DNA of 7,259 nucleotides, taken from positions 1 to 7,259 of the forward strand of contig LJTS01000140.1 of assembly GCA_001304425.1 (NCBI GenBank), in the 5' to 3' direction. Position 1 is the stretch's first letter. Every line of letters begins with the position of its first letter. A program made the translations under genes and the position numbers. Below are positions 1 to 6,175 of this stretch, in pieces. Under the pieces are notes generated by a model. That model was not told where the DNA came from. It searched no databases and saw only the letters and a program-made list of their open reading frames with translations. The stretch comes from Betaproteobacteria bacterium SG8_40 (GTDB lineage: Bacteria > Pseudomonadota > Gammaproteobacteria > Burkholderiales > Eutrophovitaceae).

Positions 1-1
1 C

Positions 2-280
2 TCGAGTATTCGCCTGGACCGGCGTTCGATTGACAAGGCCGGCAAGCCGGTGATCGTGAACACCCACGGACGTCATGACCCGTGTGTGGGCATCCGGGCA
101 ACACCGATCGCAGAGGCGATGCTGGCGCTGGTGCTGGCAGATCATGCCCTGCGGCATCGGGCGCAGAATGGCGATGTCGCGACGGCCACGCCACAGATTC
201 CCGCGCAGGCTTCGCAGGAAGACATCGACAAGCTGCGCGCCGCGGCCTCCCTGGAAAACCCGGACGCGGACGAGGCCTGA
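2..280 (+). CDS. aroC: Chorismate synthase, C-terminal fragment
   Basis: Partial gene: the frame is open from base 2 and the start lies before the window. Chorismate synthase converts 5-enolpyruvylshikimate-3-phosphate to chorismate, the last shared step to aromatic amino acids, folate and quinones, using reduced FMN in the cytoplasm. About 92 residues are visible. The conserved end of the family is clear: GRHDPCVGIRA, then PIAEAMLALVLADH, then LRHRAQNGDV, followed by a variable Ala/Asp/Glu-rich tail typical of proteobacterial AroC. A GTG at base 50 is in frame but lies inside the conserved domain and is not a real start. The gene ends at TGA 278-280, and the transporter gene follows after 113 bases. 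Identity is secure from the motif; only the missing N-terminus is unknown. Confidence 0.96.
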   Translation, partial: SSIRLDRRSIDKAGKPVIVNTHGRHDPCVGIRATPIAEAMLALVLADHALRHRAQNGDVATATPQIPAQASQEDIDKLRAAASLENPDADEA

Positions 281-308
281 CGCGTTTCTTGCGCGGGTAC
301 TCGTTGCG

Positions 309-327
309 CGGCGCACCCTTTGCGCCG
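309..327 (+). terminator. GC-rich hairpin after aroC, possible weak terminator
   Basis: CGGCGCA (309-315) and TGCGCCG (321-327) form a perfect 7-bp stem with a 5-base loop, 28 bases after the aroC stop. No U-run follows directly; the nearest T-rich stretch is TAATTTT at 337-343. It may weakly end or stabilise the aroC transcript, but a canonical intrinsic terminator is not present. Confidence 0.3.
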
Positions 328-393
328 AATTGCGCGTAATTTTCCTGACGCGCGACCTGTTCGCACAAACGTTCTGAAGTAACCTTCCCGGCA

Positions 394-1539
394 ATGACGC
401 GCGGCTCTCTATATTTCCGGTTGTCCAGTTTCTATCTGTGGTATTTCGCCTTTGTCGGCGCATACGGGCCGTATTTCGCGCTTTATCTGCAGGACCGGGG
501 CTTCGAGCCGTTTCGCATTGCCGTGCTGATGGCGGTTGGCCCGGTCGCACGAATTTTCATTCCGAATTTCTGGGGGTGGCTGGCGGACCGTTTCCGGTCA
601 CGCGACAGTATTCAGCGCACGCTCGCGTTCATCACGCCGTTTGTCGCGGCGGGGTTGTTGCTGCACCCCGGATTCTCCGGGTTGCTGGGCCTGCTAATCG
701 TGTGGAGCCTGTTCTGGTCCGGGCTGCTGCCCCTGGTGGAGGCAGGCACCATGACTTTGTTGCGTGCACGCATGGGCGTCTATGGGCGTATCCGCCTGTG
801 GGGCTCGATCGGTTTTATCGTAGTCGTGGTGGCCGGCGGGTACCTGTTTGATGCCGTTGGGGTCGGCGTGCTCGAAGTGGTGATCGTGGTCTTGCTGGTC
901 CTGACGTCGGTGACGGTGTTTGCGTTGCCCCGTGACCGCAGCAGACCGGGTCAGCGGCAGTCAGGATCGATCGGTGCCGTGCTGCGCCAGCCAGGCGTGA
1001 TCGGCATGATTGCGGGTTTTTTTCTGATGCAGGTGGCGCACGCGCCTTACAACACCTTCTACTCGATCTACCTGGTCGATGCGGGCTACTCGAAGATGTC
1101 CATCGGCTGGTTATGGGCGCTCGGCGTGATCGCGGAGATCGTGCTGTTCATGTGGCTGCCGCAACTGATGCGCAGATGGCGCCTCGAACAAATTCTGGTG
1201 GCCTGTTTCTGTTTTGCCATTGTGCGCTTTCTGTTGATCGCATGGGGCGTCGGCAGCGTGACGGTGCTGGCGGTTGCGCAGCTGATGCACGCGATGACGT
1301 TTGGTGCATTTCACGCCGCGGGCGTGGCGGCAACCCACCGGGTATTCAGCGGCGAATTGCGCTCGCGCGGACAGGCGCTGTATTCGAGCCTTGGCTACGG
1401 CGCCGGAGGGGCGATCGGTACACTTGCGGCCGGTTACGCCTGGGAGAATCTTGGTGGTGCGCTGACATTTTCGCTGTCGGCCGTGGCGGCGCTGGCCGCG
1501 CTGCTCATGGTGCGCAACAGCTTGCCCCGTTTCCATTAA
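394..1539 (+). CDS. MFS transporter, HcaT/MFS_1-like family
   Basis: A 381-residue inner-membrane protein with about 12 hydrophobic segments. They form two six-helix halves joined by a polar loop at residues about 179-195 (RDRSRPGQRQS). Family marks are the N-terminal stretch LSSFYLWYFAFVGAYGPYF (11-29), the helix 2-3 loop GWLADRFRSR (61-70), and the YGRIRLWGSIGFI block (130-142). That block is typical of the MFS_1-like/HcaT group related to the 3-phenylpropionate transporter. A second-half mark is FHAAGVAATHRVF (306-318). The family moves small organic solutes or nucleosides by proton-coupled transport, but the substrate cannot be read from sequence. The ATG at 394 places the N-terminus where the family begins; no strong ribosome binding site precedes it. 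A transporter next to aroC is common in proteobacteria, but a link to shikimate metabolism would be a guess. Confidence 0.9.
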   Translation: MTRGSLYFRLSSFYLWYFAFVGAYGPYFALYLQDRGFEPFRIAVLMAVGPVARIFIPNFWGWLADRFRSRDSIQRTLAFITPFVAAGLLLHPGFSGLLGLLIVWSLFWSGLLPLVEAGTMTLLRARMGVYGRIRLWGSIGFIVVVVAGGYLFDAVGVGVLEVVIVVLLVLTSVTVFALPRDRSRPGQRQSGSIGAVLRQPGVIGMIAGFFLMQVAHAPYNTFYSIYLVDAGYSKMSIGWLWALGVIAEIVLFMWLPQLMRRWRLEQILVACFCFAIVRFLLIAWGVGSVTVLAVAQLMHAMTFGAFHAAGVAATHRVFSGELRSRGQALYSSLGYGAGGAIGTLAAGYAWENLGGALTFSLSAVAALAALLMVRNSLPRFH

Positions 1540-1541
1540 CC

Positions 1542-1561
1542 CCGGTCCCGATCAGGGCCGG
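1542..1561 (+). terminator. Hairpin just after the MFS gene, possible terminator
   Basis: CCGGTCC (1542-1548) pairs with GGGCCGG (1555-1561) over 7 positions, one a T-G wobble, around a 6-base loop. It begins 3 bases after the transporter stop codon. There is no T-run behind it, so efficient intrinsic termination is doubtful. Its position fits a transcript end separating the transporter from the leu cluster. Confidence 0.3.
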
Positions 1562-1577
1562 AACCGCACGCCCGCTA

Positions 1578-1586
1578 TGTCATAAT
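1578..1586 (+). promoter_or_regulatory. Candidate extended -10 promoter for leuC
   Basis: TG at 1578-1579, one base, then CATAAT at 1581-1586 gives an extended -10 element with 5 of 6 matches to TATAAT. No good -35 hexamer sits 16-18 bases upstream (CCGGAA near 1558), as is common for extended -10 promoters. Transcription would begin near 1592-1594, leaving a leader of about 50 bases before leuC. Predicted from pattern only. Confidence 0.4.
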
Positions 1587-1602
1587 TTCGGTTTCCCGAA
1601 AT
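1585..1602. promoter_or_regulatory. Perfect palindrome over the leuC promoter, possible operator
   Basis: ATTTCGG (1585-1591) and CCGAAAT (1596-1602) are exact reverse complements around TTTC. The palindrome overlaps the last bases of the candidate -10 and the expected start point, where a repressor site would act. It contains a T-N11-A arrangement of the kind LysR-type regulators bind, though this is a loose motif. As RNA it would be only a weak 7-bp hairpin. No leucine-rich leader peptide is visible in this spacer, so classical attenuation is not supported. Confidence 0.35.
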
Positions 1603-1642
1603 CCGGTTCAACCGTTTCCTTGCAACCATTCTCGCAACGATA

Positions 1643-3049
1643 ATGCCGCAGACACTCTACGACAAACTTTGGGATAGCCATGTAGTCCGCACAGAACCGG
1701 ACGGAACGGCCTTGATTTACATCGACCGGCATCTGGTGCACGAGGTGACGAGCCCGCAGGCCTTTGAGGGGCTGAAGCTGGCGCATCGCAAGCCGTGGCG
1801 GATGGATTCGGTGGTGGCTACGGCCGACCACAATACGCCGACAACGGACTGGGACAAGGGCATCGAGGATCCGATTTCGCGCTTGCAGGTCGAAACGCTG
1901 GACGCCAACATCAGTGAGTTCGGTGCCAAGGCCTACTTCCCGTTTCTCGACCGGCGCCAGGGCATCGTGCACGTGATCGGGCCCGAGCAGGGCGCCACGC
2001 TGCCGGGCATGACGGTCGTGTGCGGCGATTCGCACACCAGCACGCACGGCGCCTTTGCCTGTCTTGCGCACGGCATCGGAACGTCGGAGGTCGAGCACGT
2101 GCTCGCCACGCAGTGCCTGGTACAGAAGAAAATGAAAAACATGCTGGTCGAGGTCGATGGCAGTCTCGGCCGCGGCGTCACGGCAAAGGACATTGCGCTG
2201 GCCTTGATCGGGCAGATCGGCACGGCCGGCGGCACCGGTTATGCCATCGAGTTTGGCGGCAGTGCTGTGCGTGGTCTCTCCATGGAAGGACGCATGACCC
2301 TTTGCAACATGGCAATCGAGGCCGGTGCGCGCGCCGGGATGGTTGCCGTTGACGACGCGACGATCAATTACCTCAAGGGCCGCACCTTTGCCCCAGAGGG
2401 AGCAATGTGGGATCAGGCTGTGCGTTACTGGCGCACATTGAGAAGCGACGACAATGCCGCGTTCGACCTCGTGGTACGTTTGAGCGGCTCTGAAATCAAG
2501 CCACAGGTGACCTGGGGCACCTCGCCGGAAATGGTGATCCCCGTTGACGGGCGCGTCCCCGATCCGGAAAAAGAGCGCGACGAGGTGAGGCGCGAGGGTA
2601 TGGAGCGCGCGCTGGTTTACATGGGCCTGGAGCCGAACATGGCGGCAAGCGATATCACGATCGACAAGGTGTTCATCGGTTCCTGCACAAATTCGAGAAT
2701 CGAGGATTTGCGAGCCGCTGCCGAAGTGGTCAAGGGTAAACATGTGGCACCGACCGTGAGGCTGGCGATGGTGGTGCCGGGTTCGGGACTGGTGAAAGAG
2801 CAGGCCGAGAAAGAAGGACTGGACCGCATATTTTCGGAAGCGGGCTTTGAATGGCGACAGCCCGGGTGTTCGATGTGTCTGGCGATGAACAACGACCGGC
2901 TTGAGCCGGGTGAACGCTGTGCGTCCACCTCGAACCGCAATTTCGAAGGCCGGCAGGGAGCGGGCGGGCGCACGCACCTCGTCAGCCCGGCAATGGCCGC
3001 CGGTGCCGCGATTGCCGGGCACTTCGTCGACGTGCGCTCTGCACGCTGA
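1643..3049 (+). CDS. leuC: 3-isopropylmalate dehydratase, large subunit
   Basis: A 468-residue subunit of isopropylmalate isomerase, which with LeuD turns 2-isopropylmalate into 3-isopropylmalate in leucine synthesis, in the cytoplasm. It belongs to the aconitase superfamily. The three 4Fe-4S cluster ligands are visible: Cys348 in FIGSCTNSRIEDLRAAAE, and Cys409 and Cys412 in GCSMCLAMNNDR. Other marks are IDRHLVHEVTSPQAF near residue 28, VCGDSHTSTHGAF, GIGTSEVEHVLATQ, SMEGRMTLCNMAIE and the C-terminal STSNRNFEGRQG. Length matches the usual 466-470. The ATG at 1643 starts MPQTLYDKL, which aligns with the family N-terminus; no other in-frame start lies nearby and the preceding bases lack a good Shine-Dalgarno. 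leuD follows after 22 bases, so the two subunits are almost certainly co-transcribed. All key residues are present. Confidence 0.98.
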   Translation: MPQTLYDKLWDSHVVRTEPDGTALIYIDRHLVHEVTSPQAFEGLKLAHRKPWRMDSVVATADHNTPTTDWDKGIEDPISRLQVETLDANISEFGAKAYFPFLDRRQGIVHVIGPEQGATLPGMTVVCGDSHTSTHGAFACLAHGIGTSEVEHVLATQCLVQKKMKNMLVEVDGSLGRGVTAKDIALALIGQIGTAGGTGYAIEFGGSAVRGLSMEGRMTLCNMAIEAGARAGMVAVDDATINYLKGRTFAPEGAMWDQAVRYWRTLRSDDNAAFDLVVRLSGSEIKPQVTWGTSPEMVIPVDGRVPDPEKERDEVRREGMERALVYMGLEPNMAASDITIDKVFIGSCTNSRIEDLRAAAEVVKGKHVAPTVRLAMVVPGSGLVKEQAEKEGLDRIFSEAGFEWRQPGCSMCLAMNNDRLEPGERCASTSNRNFEGRQGAGGRTHLVSPAMAAGAAIAGHFVDVRSAR

Positions 3050-3071
3050 TGGTTGAGAAGAGAAACTGACC

Positions 3072-3713
3072 ATGGAAAAATTCACCCGCCTCGAAGGTCT
3101 CGTAGCACCGCTGGACCGGGCCAACGTCGATACCGACGCAATCATTCCCAAGCAATTCCTGAAATCGATCAAACGCAGCGGTTTCGGGGTGAACCTGTTC
3201 GATGCATGGCGGTTCCTCGATCATGGCGAGCCCGGAATGGAACTCGCGAGCCGCCAGCCGAATCCGGATTTTGTACTCAACCAGCCGCGCTACAAGGGCG
3301 CGAGTATCTTGCTGGCGCGCAAGAATTTCGGCTGTGGTTCTTCCCGTGAGCACGCGCCCTGGGCGTTGGGTGATTACGGTTTCAAGGCGATGATTGCGCC
3401 GAGTTACGGCGAAATCTTCTATAACAATTCCCTGAAGAACGGCCTGCTTCCGATCGTGCTGACCGAGGTGGAGGTCGACAGCCTGTTTCATGATGTCGAG
3501 GCGTTTCCCGGTTTCAGGCTGGTCATCGACCTGGAACAACAAACCGTTTCGACGATGGACGGCAGCAAGGTTTTCCGGTTCCAGATCGATCCTTCGCGCA
3601 AGCACTCCCTGGTGCACGGACTGGACGAGATCGGCACGACCTTGCAGCATGCGGACGAAATCAGGGCGTTCGAAGACAAACACAAGTCGCGTCAGCCCTG
3701 GCTTTTTTCCTAG
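3072..3713 (+). CDS. leuD: 3-isopropylmalate dehydratase, small subunit
   Basis: A 213-residue swivel-domain partner of LeuC. It completes the isomerase active site and contributes to substrate recognition. Visible marks are the DTDAIIPKQFL block (20-30), FGVNLFDAWRF, and ASILLARKNFGCGSSREHAPWAL ending near residue 99, which holds the GCGSSREH substrate-loop motif (87-94). Further on are IAPSYGEIFYNNS and the C-terminal GLDEIGTTLQH. It is about 12 residues longer than the enteric protein because of an insertion around HGEPGMELASRQPNPDF (residues about 51-67), as in many beta- and gammaproteobacteria. The start MEKFTRLEGL at 3072 matches the family; a weak purine-rich GAGAAG lies at 3055-3060. 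A six-codon ORF bridges the leuC stop and this start (reported separately). Confidence 0.97.
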   Translation: MEKFTRLEGLVAPLDRANVDTDAIIPKQFLKSIKRSGFGVNLFDAWRFLDHGEPGMELASRQPNPDFVLNQPRYKGASILLARKNFGCGSSREHAPWALGDYGFKAMIAPSYGEIFYNNSLKNGLLPIVLTEVEVDSLFHDVEAFPGFRLVIDLEQQTVSTMDGSKVFRFQIDPSRKHSLVHGLDEIGTTLQHADEIRAFEDKHKSRQPWLFS

Positions 3714-3719
3714 CCCGTC

Positions 3720-3743
3720 ACCGGCGTTTGTGACAACGCCGGT
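3720..3743 (+). terminator. Strong hairpin between leuD and leuB, possible partial terminator
   Basis: ACCGGCGTT (3720-3728) and AACGCCGGT (3735-3743) form a perfect 9-bp stem with loop TGTGAC, starting 6 bases after the leuD stop. Only two Ts follow the stem (TTG), so it would be a leaky terminator at best. It could equally block 3' exonuclease decay of the leuCD message and so set different leuCD and leuB levels. Confidence 0.4.
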
Positions 3744-3813
3744 TTGAACAACATTCTGCGATCGCGGCAACAGGTGCCGTTGTTCAGCAATAACGTACCC
3801 AGACAGGATGATT

Positions 3814-4878
3814 ATGAAAATTGCAGTTCTTCCCGGAGACGGAATCGGCCCGGAAATTGTCGGACAGGCGCTTCGGGTCGTCGATCGCCTGCGCAGCGAC
3901 GGCCTCGACCTGGAAATTGAGCAGGCGCCGATCGGCGGCGCGGGTTATGACGAGCAGGGTGACCCGCTCCCGGCGGCCACGCTCGATCTGGCGAAGTCGG
4001 CGGACGCTGTTCTGCTCGGCGCCGTCGGCGGTCCCCGGTACGACCAGTTGCCGCGACAAGCGCGGCCTGAACAGGGTTTGTTGCGGATCCGCAAGGAACT
4101 CGGACTGTTTGCCAATCTGCGCCCGGCGCTGGTGTACAAGGAACTGTCCCGTGCGTCGTCCCTCAGGGCAGAACTGGTCGAAGATCTCGATCTGATGATT
4201 CTGCGCGAACTGACCGGCGACATCTATTTCGGTCAGCCGCGCGGTCAACGCAAGACCGACAGCGGCGAGCGGGAAGGTTTCGACACGATGCGTTACAGCG
4301 AATCCGAAATTCGCCGTATTGCCCACGTCGCGTTCGGGATTGCGGGAAAACGTAACCGCAAACTGTGTTCCGTCGATAAGGCTAATGTTCTCGACACCAG
4401 TATCTTGTGGCGTGAGGTGGTAACAGAGGTAGGAAAGGAATATCCCGACGTCGAACTCACTCATATGTATGTAGACAATGCGGCCATGCAACTGGTGCGC
4501 GCTCCCAAACAGTTTGACGTGATGCTCACCGGGAACATGTTTGGAGACATCCTCTCGGACGAGGCGTCGATGCTCACCGGGTCGATCGGGATGCTGCCCT
4601 CGGCCTCTCTGGACGCGAATAAAAAGGGACTGTACGAACCGATTCACGGTTCGGCGCCGGACATCGTCGGAAAGAATCAGGCGAATCCGTTGGCGACCAT
4701 ACTGTCGGTGGCGATGATGTTGCGGTACACCTTTGCCATGGACGAGGCCGCGCAGCGCGTCGAGAATGCGGTGCGGACGGTCCTCGGACAGGGGCTGCGG
4801 ACGCCGGACATATTTGAAGCCGGAACAACCAGGATCGGCACTACGCAAATGGGCGATGCGGTGGTGGCCGCGCTCTAG
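3814..4878 (+). CDS. leuB: 3-isopropylmalate dehydrogenase
   Basis: A 354-residue cytoplasmic NAD-dependent oxidative decarboxylase. It converts 3-isopropylmalate to 4-methyl-2-oxopentanoate, the penultimate step of leucine synthesis. The N-terminus MKIAVLPGDGIGPEIV is the family signature. Substrate-binding parts are RIRKELGLFANLRP and LRELTGDIYFGQPRG. Likely catalytic residues are Tyr138 (in GDIYFG) and Lys189 (in VDKANVLD). Metal-binding aspartates are Asp221 (YVDNAAMQL), Asp245 and Asp249 (NMFGDILSDEASML). The nucleotide site is EPIHGSAPDIVGKNQANP. I chose ATG 3814 because AGGA at 3805-3808 is spaced 5 bases from it. ATG 3808 in the same frame would add two residues but overlaps that ribosome site. 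Length is slightly shorter than the 358-363 of enteric LeuB, with no key residue lost. It lies 100 bases after leuD. Confidence 0.97.
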   Translation: MKIAVLPGDGIGPEIVGQALRVVDRLRSDGLDLEIEQAPIGGAGYDEQGDPLPAATLDLAKSADAVLLGAVGGPRYDQLPRQARPEQGLLRIRKELGLFANLRPALVYKELSRASSLRAELVEDLDLMILRELTGDIYFGQPRGQRKTDSGEREGFDTMRYSESEIRRIAHVAFGIAGKRNRKLCSVDKANVLDTSILWREVVTEVGKEYPDVELTHMYVDNAAMQLVRAPKQFDVMLTGNMFGDILSDEASMLTGSIGMLPSASLDANKKGLYEPIHGSAPDIVGKNQANPLATILSVAMMLRYTFAMDEAAQRVENAVRTVLGQGLRTPDIFEAGTTRIGTTQMGDAVVAAL

Positions 4879-4939
4879 CCTTCGCGGCGGCGCTCAAGGG
4901 TTCTCCGGTCAGTCACAGGAATGGATTGAGGACAAGGAA

Positions 4940-6055
4940 ATGATGAAAGTCGGAATCGTGGGTTGGCGCGGCATGGTTGGATCGGTGCTTATGCAGCGCA
5001 TGCAGGCTGAAGGCGATTTTGACCTGATCGATCCGGTCTTTTTCAGTACATCGCAGGCGGGTGAGCGCGGCCCCGACGTTGGCAAGGGCGTGGCGCCTCT
5101 CAAGGACGCAAACAACGCCGACGAACTGGCGCAGATGGAGGCGATCATTTCCTGCCAGGGGGGAGACTACACGCGGGCGGTGCATCCGGCGCTCAGGAAA
5201 GGCGGCTGGTCAGGCTACTGGATTGACGCTGCCTCGGCGCTGCGGATGAACCCGGACGCGGTCATTGTCCTGGATCCGGTCAATCTCGGTGCGATCGAAC
5301 ATGCGATCGAAAACGGCGGAAAGGACTTTATCGGTGGTAACTGCACCGTGAGCCTGATGCTGCTTGCCATGCACGGACTGTTTCGGGAAGGGCTGGTCGA
5401 GTGGTTGACGGCGATGACCTATCAGGCGGCTTCGGGCGGCGGCGCGCAACACATGCGCGAACTGGTGGCGCAGATGGGCTACACGCATGCTGCGGCAGAA
5501 GCGCTGCTGAACGATCCCGACGCATCGATACTCGATATCGACGACACGGTTGCCGGTGCGCTGCGCTCGCCGCAATTGCCGGCGGCGAACTTCGGAGTGC
5601 CGCTGGCGGGAAGCCTGATTCCCTGGATCGACCAGGACCTTGGCGACGGACAAAGCCGTGAAGAATGGAAGGCGAGTGCCGAAGGCAACAAGATACTCGG
5701 GCGTGAATCCAATCCGTTGCCGATCGATGGGGTGTGCGTGCGCATCGGAGCGATGCGGTGCCATAGTCAGGCGCTGACTTTCAGGCTGTCGCGTGACCTG
5801 CCGATCGCGGAAATCGAGGGCCTTCTGGACCAGGCGAACGAGTGGGTGCGGGTGATCCCGAACCGGAAGGAAGACACCATCCGCAAACTGACGCCGGCGG
5901 CCGTAACCGGCACCATGTCCATCCCGATCGGGCGGCTACGCAAGCTACCGATGGGTGGCGAGTACCTCACGGCATTCACCGTTGGAGACCAGCTTCTCTG
6001 GGGCGCCGCCGAACCGCTGCGCCGAATGTTGCAAATTCTTCTGAAGCAGGCATGA
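4940..6055 (+). CDS. asd: Aspartate-semialdehyde dehydrogenase
   Basis: A 371-residue NADPH-dependent enzyme that reduces aspartyl phosphate to aspartate semialdehyde, the branch point to diaminopimelate/lysine, threonine and methionine; it acts in the cytoplasm. The sequence is of the E. coli type throughout. The dinucleotide loop GWRGMVGS (8-15) is followed by FFSTSQAG, SCQGGDYT (71-78) and YWIDAAS. The nucleophile Cys135 sits in GGNCTVSLML, and YQAASGGGAQHMREL (161-175) follows. Arg268 and His275 lie in VRIGAMRCHSQ, and the end is FTVGDQLLWGAAEPLRRML. The frame stays open upstream into leuB, but ATG 4940 aligns the N-terminus and Cys135 exactly with E. coli Asd, and GAGGA at 4928-4932 is well placed. 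ATG 4943 is a close alternative. The 61-base gap after leuB suggests co-transcription. Confidence 0.97.
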   Translation: MMKVGIVGWRGMVGSVLMQRMQAEGDFDLIDPVFFSTSQAGERGPDVGKGVAPLKDANNADELAQMEAIISCQGGDYTRAVHPALRKGGWSGYWIDAASALRMNPDAVIVLDPVNLGAIEHAIENGGKDFIGGNCTVSLMLLAMHGLFREGLVEWLTAMTYQAASGGGAQHMRELVAQMGYTHAAAEALLNDPDASILDIDDTVAGALRSPQLPAANFGVPLAGSLIPWIDQDLGDGQSREEWKASAEGNKILGRESNPLPIDGVCVRIGAMRCHSQALTFRLSRDLPIAEIEGLLDQANEWVRVIPNRKEDTIRKLTPAAVTGTMSIPIGRLRKLPMGGEYLTAFTVGDQLLWGAAEPLRRMLQILLKQA

Positions 6056-6077
6056 CTTCCGCTTGTAAGAAGAATCC

Positions 6078-6095
6078 CCGAAAACCGATTTTCGG
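6078..6095 (+). other. Palindrome followed by an A-tract downstream of asd
   Basis: CCGAAAA (6078-6084) and TTTTCGG (6089-6095) pair perfectly over 7 bp around CCGA. The overlapping AACCGA/TCGGTT (6083-6097) gives an alternative fold. An 8-base A-tract (6098-6105) follows, then GGGGA (6106-6110), which can pair with TCCCC (6075-6079) to close an outer stem. The tract is A, not T, on the + strand, so it is not a standard terminator for asd. Confidence 0.35.
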
Positions 6096-6141
6096 TTAAA
6101 AAAAAGGGGAGTTACGGGACAAACCAATAGGGTACGTTAGC

Positions 6142-6170
6142 TTGCATGTCTAACTACATGATGTTACTTT
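6142..6170 (+). promoter_or_regulatory. Weak candidate promoter for fimV
   Basis: TTGCAT (6142-6147) and TACTTT (6165-6170) are separated by 17 bases in an AT-rich spacer that contrasts with the surrounding GC-rich genes. Each hexamer matches consensus at only three positions. If used, transcription would begin near 6177, which would favour one of the later fimV starts. Confidence 0.2.
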
Positions 6171-6175
6171 AATTG

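Noticed and set aside
1..6. CTCGAG (XhoI site) at the exact window start, suggesting a cloned insert end.
   Set aside because: The aroC frame runs through it and no vector sequence is seen, so I draw no conclusion from it.
1540..1642. A leuL-type leader peptide or attenuator before leuC.
   Set aside because: No short frame with clustered leucine codons and no terminator with a T-run is present in the spacer.
3758..3765. GCGATCGC octamer resembling the HIP1 repeat.
   Set aside because: I noticed it only in this spacer, with no sign of repetition; an 8-base palindrome of this composition is expected by chance in GC-rich DNA.
1580..4848. Long minus-strand open frames opposite leuC, leuD and leuB (1580-3172, 2982-3770, 3784-4848).
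   Set aside because: They mirror conserved + strand genes whose GC-rich codons seldom give antisense stops. Their translations show no recognisable domain, and His/Arg-rich composition is typical of antisense artefacts.
4733..4939. An upstream extension of asd overlapping leuB.
   Set aside because: The added residues are the shadow of leuB in another frame. Family alignment and Cys135 numbering place the start at 4940.
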